Assembly: GCA_946479725.1 (NCBI GenBank)
Contig: CAMLHB010000073.1
Coordinates: 1-10,043 of the forward strand
Direction: 5' to 3'
DNA: 10,043 bases
Origin: an uncultured Actinomycetes bacterium
GTDB taxonomy: Bacteria; Actinomycetota; Thermoleophilia; Solirubrobacterales; 70-9
The notes beneath the pieces were generated by a model. That model made no database searches. It had not been told where the DNA came from and saw nothing but the letters and a program-made list of their open reading frames with translations. Below are positions 1 to 5,928 of this stretch, one piece after another. The stretch's first letter is position 1. The number at the start of each line of letters is the position of its first letter. The position numbers and the translations under genes are program-made.

Positions 1-448
1 CCTGGGCATGGACGACGAGGAGGCCGGGTGTGCTGAGGTCACCGTCGAGGCCTTCCGCGACGCCGCGCACCGACTTGTCCGTGACCTCGACCGTTATGAG
101 TTCATCTGCTTCCACGTCAAGGGACCGGACGAGCCCGGACACGACGGCGACTGGCGGAGGAAGGTGCGAGCCATCGAGACCGTCGACGAAGGACTTCTCG
201 CGCTCGTGGCGGCCGAGCTCGAGGCCCGGCCCGGAATGCGGGTCGCCGTCACCTCCGACCACGCGACCTGCTGGAGCGTCGGGACGCACACCGCCGACCG
301 CGTTCCCCTGATCGTCGCCGACCACCCGCTGCGAAGCACGGGCCTTCGGCTCACCGAGCGGGACTGCGACGGAGGTGCGCTCGACGTGGAGAATGCCTGG
401 GAGCTGCTGCCGAAACTGCTCGCGACGGGGGATCGGGAAGAGACTTAG
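1..448 (+). CDS. apgM: 2,3-bisphosphoglycerate-independent phosphoglycerate mutase, archaeal type (C-terminal part)
   Basis: Interconverts 3-phosphoglycerate and 2-phosphoglycerate in lower glycolysis; cytosolic and metal-dependent. The reading frame is open from base 2, so the gene begins outside the window and only about the last 148 residues are present; the in-frame ATG at 8 is internal. The segment HVKGPDEPGHDGD (encoded near 114-152) is the signature of the ApgM branch of the alkaline-phosphatase superfamily and supplies metal ligands. Further on, SDHAT and the His of GTHTADRVP (near 256-304) match the remaining metal-binding motif of the family. Family members are about 400 residues long, so roughly the last third is seen. 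The stop (446-448) overlaps the stop of the convergent pgk gene. Some relatives are labelled 'phosphonopyruvate decarboxylase-related', but the nearby pgk and pyk favour the mutase role. Confidence 0.88.
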   Translation, partial: LGMDDEEAGCAEVTVEAFRDAAHRLVRDLDRYEFICFHVKGPDEPGHDGDWRRKVRAIETVDEGLLALVAAELEARPGMRVAVTSDHATCWSVGTHTADRVPLIVADHPLRSTGLRLTERDCDGGALDVENAWELLPKLLATGDREET

Positions 449-1674
449 GAAACGCCCACGCCTTCGAGCGCAGCGACGCCGGGAAGCTCGGCCCCCATCA
501 GCCAGGTCAGCATCGCACCGCCGCCGGTACAGACGTGGATCGACGCGGTCCCCTCGCCGAGGACCGAGGCAACCGCCGCGACCGTGTCGCCGCCGCCGAT
601 CACCGCATGGCCCGAGAAGCGGCCGAGAGCCTGCGCGATGCCAAGCGTGCCGACTTGATAGGCCGGCTTCTCGAAATACCCCGCCGGGCCGTTCCAGACG
701 ACCAGCTTCGAGGCCTCGATTGCCTCCGTCAGCACCTCCAGCGTGCCAGGCCCAATGTCCAAGGCCCGCCCGGTCGGAGCAACGCCTTCGCCGCCGAAAT
801 CGACGTCCGAGTCACCATCCGCGTCGCTGACCACCGAGTCGACCGGCAGCAACAGCGGCTTGTCGAGCCTCTCCGCTTCGTCGAGCACCTCGCGGCAGGC
901 CTTGATGTCATCGTCCAATGACGCGCCGGGGGCATCGATTCCACGATCGTCGGCGCTGAGCGTGGCGCCGACCTCGATTCCCGCCGCAAGCAGGAAGTAG
1001 TAGGCGAGTTTGCCGACGACGGCGACCCGGTCTACGGTCTTCAGCAGGTTCTTGACGACGAACAACTTCCCGTCCTTGCCGGACACCTTGGCGCCGCCAA
1101 TGATCGCCAGAGTCGGTCGAAACTCGGGGTTGTTCACCTGCTCCAGCTCGCGCAGCTCGCGCTCGAGCAGGAGACCCGCGCAACGATCCGGGGCGGCCAT
1201 CGCGGCGGCGACCATCGACGCGTGCGGTCGATGGCAGTTGCCGAAGGCGTCGTTGACGTATACGTCCAGGCCCCGGACCAGCGCTGCGCCGAACTCGGCG
1301 TCGTTGCTGTTCTCCTCCGAGTGGTAGCGCACGTTCTCGAGCAGCAGAACTTGGCCCTCAGCGAGTGAGGCGATGGCGGCGTCGCGCTCTTCGCCGATGC
1401 AATCGTCGACGAACCGGACCTCCGTCCCCAGCACGCGACTGAGCGGCTCGACCAACTGGCGCAACGATTTCGACGGATCGCGCTTGCCCCATGGCCTGCC
1501 CATGTGCGAGCAGACGGCGATGCGGCACCCCTGTTCGCGCAACAGCTCAAACGTAGGCCGCGAAGCCTCGATCCGGCTGTAGTCCGCAACGCCGTTGTCG
1601 TTCATTGCGACGTTAAGCTCGCAGCGCAGGAAGACCGCCTTCCCTGCCACGTTGGTCTCAGCGAGCGTCTTCAT
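445..1674 (-). CDS. pgk: Phosphoglycerate kinase, divergent
   Basis: Transfers phosphate between 1,3-bisphosphoglycerate and ADP to give 3-phosphoglycerate and ATP. 409 residues, the normal length for PGK. Visible motifs: R34 in the RIEASRPT segment, SHMGRP (H57, R60), LLENVRYH (R116), DAFGNCHRPH (R149), GGAKVSGK (K196, K200), LDIGPGT (305-311), WNGPAGYFE (327-335), GGGDT (360-364) and CTGGGA (382-387). All the arginines and lysines expected in the active site are present. Departures from consensus are RCELN (17-21) for R-x-D-x-N, VGKLAYYF (220-227) for the usual GG-x-MA-x-TF, and Gly199 for the Asp of AKVxDK. A TTG three bases upstream could also start it, but the ATG at 1672-1674 follows a weak AGGA. 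It lies 9-10 bases downstream of the 71-codon gene, so the two are probably one operon. No gap or tpi gene adjoins it, so it may be a second PGK. Confidence 0.93.
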   Translation of the reverse strand: MKTLAETNVAGKAVFLRCELNVAMNDNGVADYSRIEASRPTFELLREQGCRIAVCSHMGRPWGKRDPSKSLRQLVEPLSRVLGTEVRFVDDCIGEERDAAIASLAEGQVLLLENVRYHSEENSNDAEFGAALVRGLDVYVNDAFGNCHRPHASMVAAAMAAPDRCAGLLLERELRELEQVNNPEFRPTLAIIGGAKVSGKDGKLFVVKNLLKTVDRVAVVGKLAYYFLLAAGIEVGATLSADDRGIDAPGASLDDDIKACREVLDEAERLDKPLLLPVDSVVSDADGDSDVDFGGEGVAPTGRALDIGPGTLEVLTEAIEASKLVVWNGPAGYFEKPAYQVGTLGIAQALGRFSGHAVIGGGDTVAAVASVLGEGTASIHVCTGGGAMLTWLMGAELPGVAALEGVGVS

Positions 1675-1683
1675 CAATCCTGC

Positions 1684-1899
1684 CTATTCGCCAACCTCGA
1701 ACCCTTCGGGATTCAGATCGACGCGCGAAATGAGCCGCACGGACGGATCCTCCTGGCGGAGCCCCGCTTCGATGTCGGGCTTGATCTCAAGGATCTGGTC
1801 ACGGTCCAAGCCGGTCTTGGACTCAAGTTCCGCAAAGGAAATCCAGTTTCGGCTGGATAGGGCAGCCACAGCCGCGCGAACCGCTCTCGTATCAGACAT
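1684..1899 (-). CDS. Small hypothetical protein with possible helix-turn-helix
   Basis: 71 residues, acidic overall, no signal peptide or membrane segment. I do not recognise a family. The segment ISFAELESKTGLDRDQI (about 28-44) has the spacing of a helix-turn-helix, as in small winged-helix domains, followed by a predicted helix and a strand-like RLISRVDL. The frame stays open upstream to 1998, but the ATG at 1897-1899 is preferred: it is preceded by a purine-rich AAAGAAAG, and the extension would run to the edge of the tRNA-Arg gene. It ends 9 bases before the pgk start codon region, so it is probably co-transcribed with pgk and may be translationally linked to it. A regulatory role for pgk is possible but is only an inference from position. 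Coding potential is supported by the ordinary amino-acid composition and the tight spacing. Confidence 0.68.
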   Translation of the reverse strand: MSDTRAVRAAVAALSSRNWISFAELESKTGLDRDQILEIKPDIEAGLRQEDPSVRLISRVDLNPEGFEVGE

Positions 1900-1923
1900 C
1901 TTTCTTTGCTCGTGTCGTGTGGG

Positions 1924-1959
1924 GTTGCAACTAGCCGCAAGCTGTCCAGCTCGCGCAAC
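1924..1959 (-). other. Possible structured leader upstream of the small gene and pgk
   Basis: On the - strand, GCGAGCT and AGCTTGC (1937-1954) form a 7-bp stem with one G-U pair and a 4-base loop. GTTGC and GCAAC (1924-1928 with 1955-1959) can close it, with an 8-base bulge on one side. It lies 25-60 bases before the start of the 71-codon gene, so it would be in its 5' leader. It could be a weak regulatory hairpin or chance in GC-rich DNA; it matches no riboswitch I know. Confidence 0.3.
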
Positions 1960-1967
1960 GGCGAGCC

Positions 1968-1994
1968 AATCTAACCTATCGCTCGCAGGCTCAA
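1968..1994 (-). promoter_or_regulatory. Candidate promoter for the small gene-pgk operon
   Basis: Reading the - strand, TTGAGC (1989-1994) is followed after 15 bases by TAGATT (1968-1973), with an overlapping TAGGTT at 1973-1978. The spacing is short and the assignment is tentative. It would give a leader of about 60 bases. Read-through from tRNA-Arg immediately upstream is the alternative. Confidence 0.3.
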
Positions 1995-2006
1995 CCAACA
2001 GAGGAA

Positions 2007-2080
<74 letters not shown>

Positions 2081-2132
2081 GAGCGGCCGGGTGGAACCGG
2101 CGAGGGTCGAGCTTAAAGGATGGGCTCTGGGT

Positions 2133-3749
2133 CTAGGTGGGCGAGGCTGGGGTTGCAGGCGCGGCGGCCGTCGCGTCCTCTTTGGCGTAGGCGGCGAGGA
2201 GCTTTCGCTCGCCCTCCTTATCGGGGAAGCGGGTCGTCACGAGGAGGGCGCCGAGGGCGATGGCGACGATGCCGGCGATGTAGGCCCAGGAGTCGCCGTG
2301 GAGGAAGGCGCCGCGGGCGCCTTCGATGATCGATTCGGCGTAGCGGGGGTGCTGTTCGGCGACGGCGGCAGCGCTGGAGAAAGATTTGGTCAGCTCGTTT
2401 TCGACGCTGGTCGAGACCGAGTTGGGGGCGGACTGGACGGCGGCGCTGGCGGCTGCGGCGTAGCCGGCGGTGAGGAGGGCGCCGAGGATCGACTGCATGA
2501 TCGCGCCGCCGAGGTCGCGCTGGAGGTCGGCGGTCGCCGAGGCCATGCCGGCGCGGCGGACCGGGACCGACGTGGTCAGGGAGCGCGAGGCGGGGGTGCC
2601 GGCGAAGCCGACGCCGATCCCGACCAGGAGGTAACCGAGGCCGACGTGCCAGTACTGGGCGTTCTCGTCCCAGAGCAGCAGCATCACGACGAAGCCGGCG
2701 AGGCAGAAGGCGTAGCCGAGCAGCAGCGTGAAGCGGGCGCCGCGGGTCTCGACCAGGTGGGCCGAGCGGGGGGCGACGAGGACCATCCCGACCGCTCCCG
2801 GCAGGATCGCCAGGCCGGCGTCGAGGGTGGAGTACTCGAGCACGTTCTGCAGGTATTGCTGGCCGATGAACATCGCCGCCATCAGCGAGCCGAAGACGAT
2901 GATCCCGGCGCAGGCGGCGACCCAGAAGATCCGGCGGCCGGCGACGTCGAGGTCGTAGAGCGGCGAGGCGGCCCGTCGCTGACGGACGACGAAGGCGACG
3001 ATCGCGGCGAGGGAGACGACCCCCAGCCCGGCCGCCGCGGCGCCCGCCCCCGGCACCGGCGCGAAGTTGATCGCCAGGACCAGGGCGGCGACCATCAGCA
3101 CCGAGAGGACCCCGCCGAGGTTGTCGACCCGGTCGGAGGTCTCGTTGACGTGGGCCGGGATGTAGCGCCAGGCGAGGTAGAGGGCGACGAAGGCCAGCGG
3201 CAGGGTGACGAAGAAGACCGAATCCCAGTCGAACCGGGTGAGGAGCGCGCCGGAGACCAGCGGCCCGAGGGCCGAGATCCCCCCGCCCAGCGCCGACCAC
3301 AGCGCGATCGCCTTGGTCCGCTCGGGGCCGCTCCAGAGCGCGGTGATCAGCGCCAGCGTCGTCGGGAACGCCATCCCGGCGGCGAGGCCGCCGAGGAGGC
3401 GGGCGGCAAAGAGCACCCCGATCGAGGGGGCGAAGCCGGCGACGAGCGAGGCGGGGATCGCCAGCGCCGTGCCGGCCAGCAGCATCTCCTTGCGCCCGTG
3501 GGCGTCGCCGAGGGCACCGAGGTAGAGGACCGAGGCCGCGAGCCCTAGCGAGTAGCCGACGGCGACGAGGTCGAGCCCGGTCTGGCTGGCGTCGAAGGCC
3601 TTGCCGATGTCCGGCAGGGCGACGTTCGCCACCGCCAGGTTGAGGTTGGCGACCGCGGCGACGGCGATCAGCGCCGCGAGCACGAGGCCGGCGTGCTGCG
3701 GCGTCGTCGAACTCGACTCCGAGGCCGGTGGAGGCGCGGTCGTCGTCAC
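2133..3749 (-). CDS. DHA2-type MFS drug exporter (EmrB/QacA-like), 538 aa
   Basis: Inner-membrane efflux transporter of the 14-helix DHA2 family, usually proton-driven export of drugs, dyes or metabolites; the substrate cannot be read from the sequence. A Thr/Ser/Pro-rich tail (1-20) precedes the first helix. Motif D1 is present as NLNLAVANVALP (35-46). Motif A is GALGDAHGRK (78-87), between helices 2 and 3. The antiporter motif C is ALGGGISALGPLVSG (153-167), in helix 5. A large loop (about residues 435-485) before the last helix and an Ala/Pro-rich C-terminus complete the layout. Unusually, the conserved TM1 aspartate of motif D1 (LDxT) is Asn37 here. The start is a GTG at 3747-3749 with no ribosome-binding site but with TAGGGT nine bases upstream. 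It is divergent from a second DHA2 exporter, 49 bases away. I see no TetR or MarR regulator nearby. Confidence 0.93.
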   Translation of the reverse strand: MTTTAPPPASESSSTTPQHAGLVLAALIAVAAVANLNLAVANVALPDIGKAFDASQTGLDLVAVGYSLGLAASVLYLGALGDAHGRKEMLLAGTALAIPASLVAGFAPSIGVLFAARLLGGLAAGMAFPTTLALITALWSGPERTKAIALWSALGGGISALGPLVSGALLTRFDWDSVFFVTLPLAFVALYLAWRYIPAHVNETSDRVDNLGGVLSVLMVAALVLAINFAPVPGAGAAAAGLGVVSLAAIVAFVVRQRRAASPLYDLDVAGRRIFWVAACAGIIVFGSLMAAMFIGQQYLQNVLEYSTLDAGLAILPGAVGMVLVAPRSAHLVETRGARFTLLLGYAFCLAGFVVMLLLWDENAQYWHVGLGYLLVGIGVGFAGTPASRSLTTSVPVRRAGMASATADLQRDLGGAIMQSILGALLTAGYAAAASAAVQSAPNSVSTSVENELTKSFSSAAAVAEQHPRYAESIIEGARGAFLHGDSWAYIAGIVAIALGALLVTTRFPDKEGERKLLAAYAKEDATAAAPATPASPT

Positions 3750-3758
3750 TGATTTACA

Positions 3759-3764
3759 ACCCTA
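3759..3764 (-). promoter_or_regulatory. Candidate -10 box, leaderless start of the left MFS gene
   Basis: TAGGGT on the - strand ends nine bases before the GTG start at 3749, placing transcription initiation at or next to the start codon. No convincing -35 is visible. The assignment rests on its resemblance to the TAGGCT boxes of the neighbouring genes. Confidence 0.4.
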
Positions 3765-3792
3765 GTCACCCGCCGCCCTGACCGCATAGGCT
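3763..3792 (+). promoter_or_regulatory. Candidate promoter, leaderless start of the right MFS gene
   Basis: TAGGCT (3787-3792) ends six bases before the GTG start at 3799. TAGTCA (3763-3768), matching four of six bases of TTGACA, lies 18 bases upstream of it. No Shine-Dalgarno sequence is present. It faces the promoter of the divergent MFS gene within the same 49-base gap, and the two overlap. Confidence 0.5.
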
Positions 3793-3798
3793 GCCGCC

Positions 3799-5376
3799 GT
3801 GAGCAAGTGGGCGGTCCTCGGAGTTCTCTCGGCGGCGCAGTTCCTGATGGTCCTCGACCAGGCGGTGATGAACGTCGCGATCAGCCAGCTGGTCGAAGAC
3901 TTCGACACCACGGTGACGACGATCCAGGCGGTGATCGCCCTCTACGCGCTGGTCATGGCCGGGCTGATGCTGACCGGCGGCAAGCTCGGCGACATCTTCG
4001 GCCGCCGCCGCGTCTTCGCGATCGGGCTCGTCATCTACGGGATCGGCTCCGGGCTGACCGCCGCCTCCTGGAGCGTCCCGTCGCTGATGCTCGGCTGGTC
4101 GATCCTCGAGGGAATCGGCGCCGCCCTCGTCCTGCCGGCCTTGGTCGCGCTGGTCGCCGGCACCTACCGCGACAAGGACCGCGCCGTCGCCTACGGCGTC
4201 CTCGGCGGCGTCGCCGGGGCCGGCATCGCCGTCGGCCCGATCCTCGGCGGCTGGGTCACCACCGACTTCACCTGGCGGCTCGTCTTCGTCGGCGAGGTCG
4301 TGGTCGCAATCGGGATCCTGCTCGGCACCCGGCTGATGGCCGAGCCCGAGCGCGAGCCGGGTCGCCCCGTCCTCGACTGGGTCGGCGGCGTCCTCTCGGC
4401 CGGCGGCCTGGCGATCCTCGTCTTCGGCGTGATCCAGGCCAGCAACTGGGGCTGGCTCGCCCCCCGCAGCTCGCCGATCACCCCCTTCGGCTTTTCGCTG
4501 ACCCCTTTCGTGATCGCCGCCGGCGCCGTCGTCCTCGGCCTCTTCGTCGGCTGGGAGCGGCGGCGCGAGGAGCGCGGCGAGGAACCGCTGCTCCGCCTCG
4601 GCCTGCTGGGGATCCCGACCCTGCGGGGCGGCGTCTCGATGTTCCTCGCCCAGAACCTGGTTCTGATGGGGATCTTCTTCACGATCCCGCTCTTCCTGCA
4701 GATCGTCCACGGCCTCGACGCGCTGGAAACCGGGGTGCGGATGCTGCCCACCTCTGTCGGCCTCTTCGTCAGCGCCATCGTCGGCTCCGCCCTCGCCTCG
4801 CGCTTCGCGCCGAAGCCGCTCGTCCGCACCGGCCTCGCCCTCGTCTTCGTCTCCACCCTGCTGCTGATGGGGACGATCGAGCCCGAGCTCGACAACGCCT
4901 CCTTCCTCTTCGCGATGGGCGTGCTCGGGGTCGGCATGGGGCTGGTCGTCTCCCAGCTCGGCAACGTCGTCCAGTCGGCGGTCGGCGACGAGCAGCGCAG
5001 CGAAGCCGGCGGCCTCCAGTACACCGCCCAGCAGCTCGGCTCCTCGCTGGGGACGGCGCTGCTCGGGGCGATCGTGATCACCGGCCTGATCGCCGCCTTC
5101 ACCGCCAACGTCGCCCGCGACCCGCAGATCTCCAAGGGGGTCGAGCAGCAGCTCGAAACCAAGCTCAGCGCCGGCGGCAGCTTCGTCGCCTCCGCACAGG
5201 TCCGCGAAGCGGCCGAAGCCGAAGACCTCGCCCCGGCGACCACCGAGGCGCTGGTGAACCACTACGAAGACGCGCAGCTGGAGGCGCTGAAGCTGGCCTT
5301 CCTCGTCGCCGCCCTGCTCGTCCTCGGCTCCTTCTGGTCGACGCGGCGGCTGCCGACCGAACGACTCACCGCCTGA
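3799..5376 (+). CDS. DHA2-type MFS drug exporter (EmrB/QacA-like), 525 aa
   Basis: Second 14-helix major facilitator exporter, inner membrane, likely a proton antiporter for an unknown compound. The N-terminus enters the membrane at once. Motif D1 is LDQAVMNVAI (19-28), with the TM1 aspartate D20 kept. Motif A is GGKLGDIFGRRR (60-71). Motif C is the stretch LGGVAGAGIAVGPILGG (135-151). A cytoplasmic charged loop (WERRREERGEE, about 251-261) follows the central helices. A soluble, acidic segment (about 440-490) precedes the final helix, as in other DHA2 members. The start is GTG at 3799, chosen because the D1 helix needs the residues directly after it and TAGGCT sits six bases upstream. It is a different DHA2 protein from its divergent neighbour, not a recent duplicate: even motif D1 is poorly matched. 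The 3' end converges on the thioesterase gene with nine bases between stop codons. Confidence 0.93.
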   Translation: MSKWAVLGVLSAAQFLMVLDQAVMNVAISQLVEDFDTTVTTIQAVIALYALVMAGLMLTGGKLGDIFGRRRVFAIGLVIYGIGSGLTAASWSVPSLMLGWSILEGIGAALVLPALVALVAGTYRDKDRAVAYGVLGGVAGAGIAVGPILGGWVTTDFTWRLVFVGEVVVAIGILLGTRLMAEPEREPGRPVLDWVGGVLSAGGLAILVFGVIQASNWGWLAPRSSPITPFGFSLTPFVIAAGAVVLGLFVGWERRREERGEEPLLRLGLLGIPTLRGGVSMFLAQNLVLMGIFFTIPLFLQIVHGLDALETGVRMLPTSVGLFVSAIVGSALASRFAPKPLVRTGLALVFVSTLLLMGTIEPELDNASFLFAMGVLGVGMGLVVSQLGNVVQSAVGDEQRSEAGGLQYTAQQLGSSLGTALLGAIVITGLIAAFTANVARDPQISKGVEQQLETKLSAGGSFVASAQVREAAEAEDLAPATTEALVNHYEDAQLEALKLAFLVAALLVLGSFWSTRRLPTERLTA

Positions 5377-5391
5377 GGGCGCGCTTCAGGC
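5371..5391. terminator. Small inverted repeat containing both stop codons
   Basis: GCCTGA (5371-5376) and TCAGGC (5386-5391) form a perfect 6-bp stem with a 9-base loop. The TGA stop of the MFS gene ends the left arm and the TGA stop of the thioesterase gene begins the right arm on the other strand. It is suited to act in both directions between convergent genes, but the stem is short and there is no real U-tract. Confidence 0.35.
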
Positions 5392-5859
5392 TTTGAGCCG
5401 GACGTGCCACTGGACCGTGGCGCTGGCGACCCGCTGGCCCTCCTTGTCGGTCAGCTCCACCTCGCAGGGGAACTCGACCTTGCCCACCTCATCGAGTGTC
5501 GCCAGGGCTTCGGCGGCTTCGATGCCGAGCGTCGCCCGCGCCGTGATCGCCCCGTGAGCGATCTTCTCGTAGTCGATCGCCGCCGACTTGGCGAGCGGGG
5601 TGACGTCGCCCATGCGGACCGCGAAGGCGCCGACGAAGGCGGCCCCCGAGGCGGTCTCGGCGGCGGTGAAGAGGGCGCCGGCATGCTGGGAGCCGACGTG
5701 GTTGTTCAGCTCCTGACGCCGCGGCAGGACGACGGTCGCCTCGCCCGGGCCGACCTCGGTGATCTCGATTCCGAGGTGATTGGCGAACGGCACCGCCATC
5801 GCCATCCCCTTGGCGATCGCGTCAAAGTCGACGTTGGGCATTCCGGGAACTCCGGGCAT
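5386..5859 (-). CDS. Hotdog-fold thioesterase-like protein (PaaI/DUF4442 type)
   Basis: 157 residues, soluble, a single hotdog domain of the size usual for this superfamily, whose members mostly hydrolyse acyl-CoA thioesters. The family signature is seen in NNHVGSQHAGALFTAAETA (52-70): Asn53, the His-Ala-Gly at 59-61 at the start of the central hotdog helix, and Glu68 in the position of the usual catalytic Asp/Glu. Two further strands end in SATVQWHVRL. The substrate is unknown. A role in acyl-CoA metabolism would fit the enoyl-CoA hydratase family gene just upstream, but this gene has its own promoter-like sequence and is separated from it by a hairpin. The ATG at 5857-5859 is chosen because TAGGCT ends seven bases before it; a second ATG six codons in (5839-5841) is possible. 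A GGAGG lies 13 bases upstream, too far for a normal ribosome-binding site. Confidence 0.82.
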   Translation of the reverse strand: MPGVPGMPNVDFDAIAKGMAMAVPFANHLGIEITEVGPGEATVVLPRRQELNNHVGSQHAGALFTAAETASGAAFVGAFAVRMGDVTPLAKSAAIDYEKIAHGAITARATLGIEAAEALATLDEVGKVEFPCEVELTDKEGQRVASATVQWHVRLKA

Positions 5860-5866
5860 GGATCTC

Positions 5867-5893
5867 AGCCTACCTCCATCGAGTCCGCGTCAA
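5867..5893 (-). promoter_or_regulatory. Candidate promoter of the thioesterase gene (leaderless)
   Basis: On the - strand, TTGACG (5888-5893) is one base off the -35 consensus. TAGGCT (5867-5872) follows after 15 bases and ends seven bases before the ATG. The short spacer is the weak point. The -35 overlaps the foot of the adjacent hairpin (5881-5923). Confidence 0.5.
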
Positions 5894-5923
5894 CCGTCGC
5901 ATAGCGACGCTTCGCGCGGACTC
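5881..5923 (-). terminator. Nested hairpin between the pyk operon and the thioesterase gene
   Basis: GAGTCCGCG (5881-5889) and CGCGGACTC (5915-5923) form a perfect 9-bp outer stem. Inside it, CGTCGC-ATA-GCGACG (5895-5909) forms a perfect 6-bp stem with a 3-base loop, flanked by two symmetric 5-base internal-loop strands. It begins five bases after the stop codon of the enoyl-CoA hydratase gene, the position of a terminator, but there is no run of U. Part of the thioesterase -35 lies in the distal arm, so it could serve both functions. Confidence 0.5.
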
Positions 5924-5928
5924 GCGGA

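Noticed and set aside
1900..1998. Longer N-terminus for the 71-codon gene
   Set aside because: The extension reaches almost to tRNA-Arg and covers the likely promoter region; the internal ATG has a purine-rich stretch before it.
2091..3548. 485-codon open frame on the + strand opposite the left MFS gene
   Set aside because: Product is a low-complexity Gly/Asp/Glu/Arg-rich string typical of the antisense frame of GC-rich genes; the MFS gene on the other strand has clear family motifs.
3766..5262. 498-codon open frame on the - strand opposite the right MFS gene
   Set aside because: Same kind of low-complexity acidic/Arg composition, no domain, complementary to a well-supported transporter.
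3807..5396. 529-codon + strand frame overlapping the right MFS gene, and a similar 447-codon frame at 8445-9788
   Set aside because: Arg/Pro-rich out-of-frame translations of the real genes; no recognisable domain.
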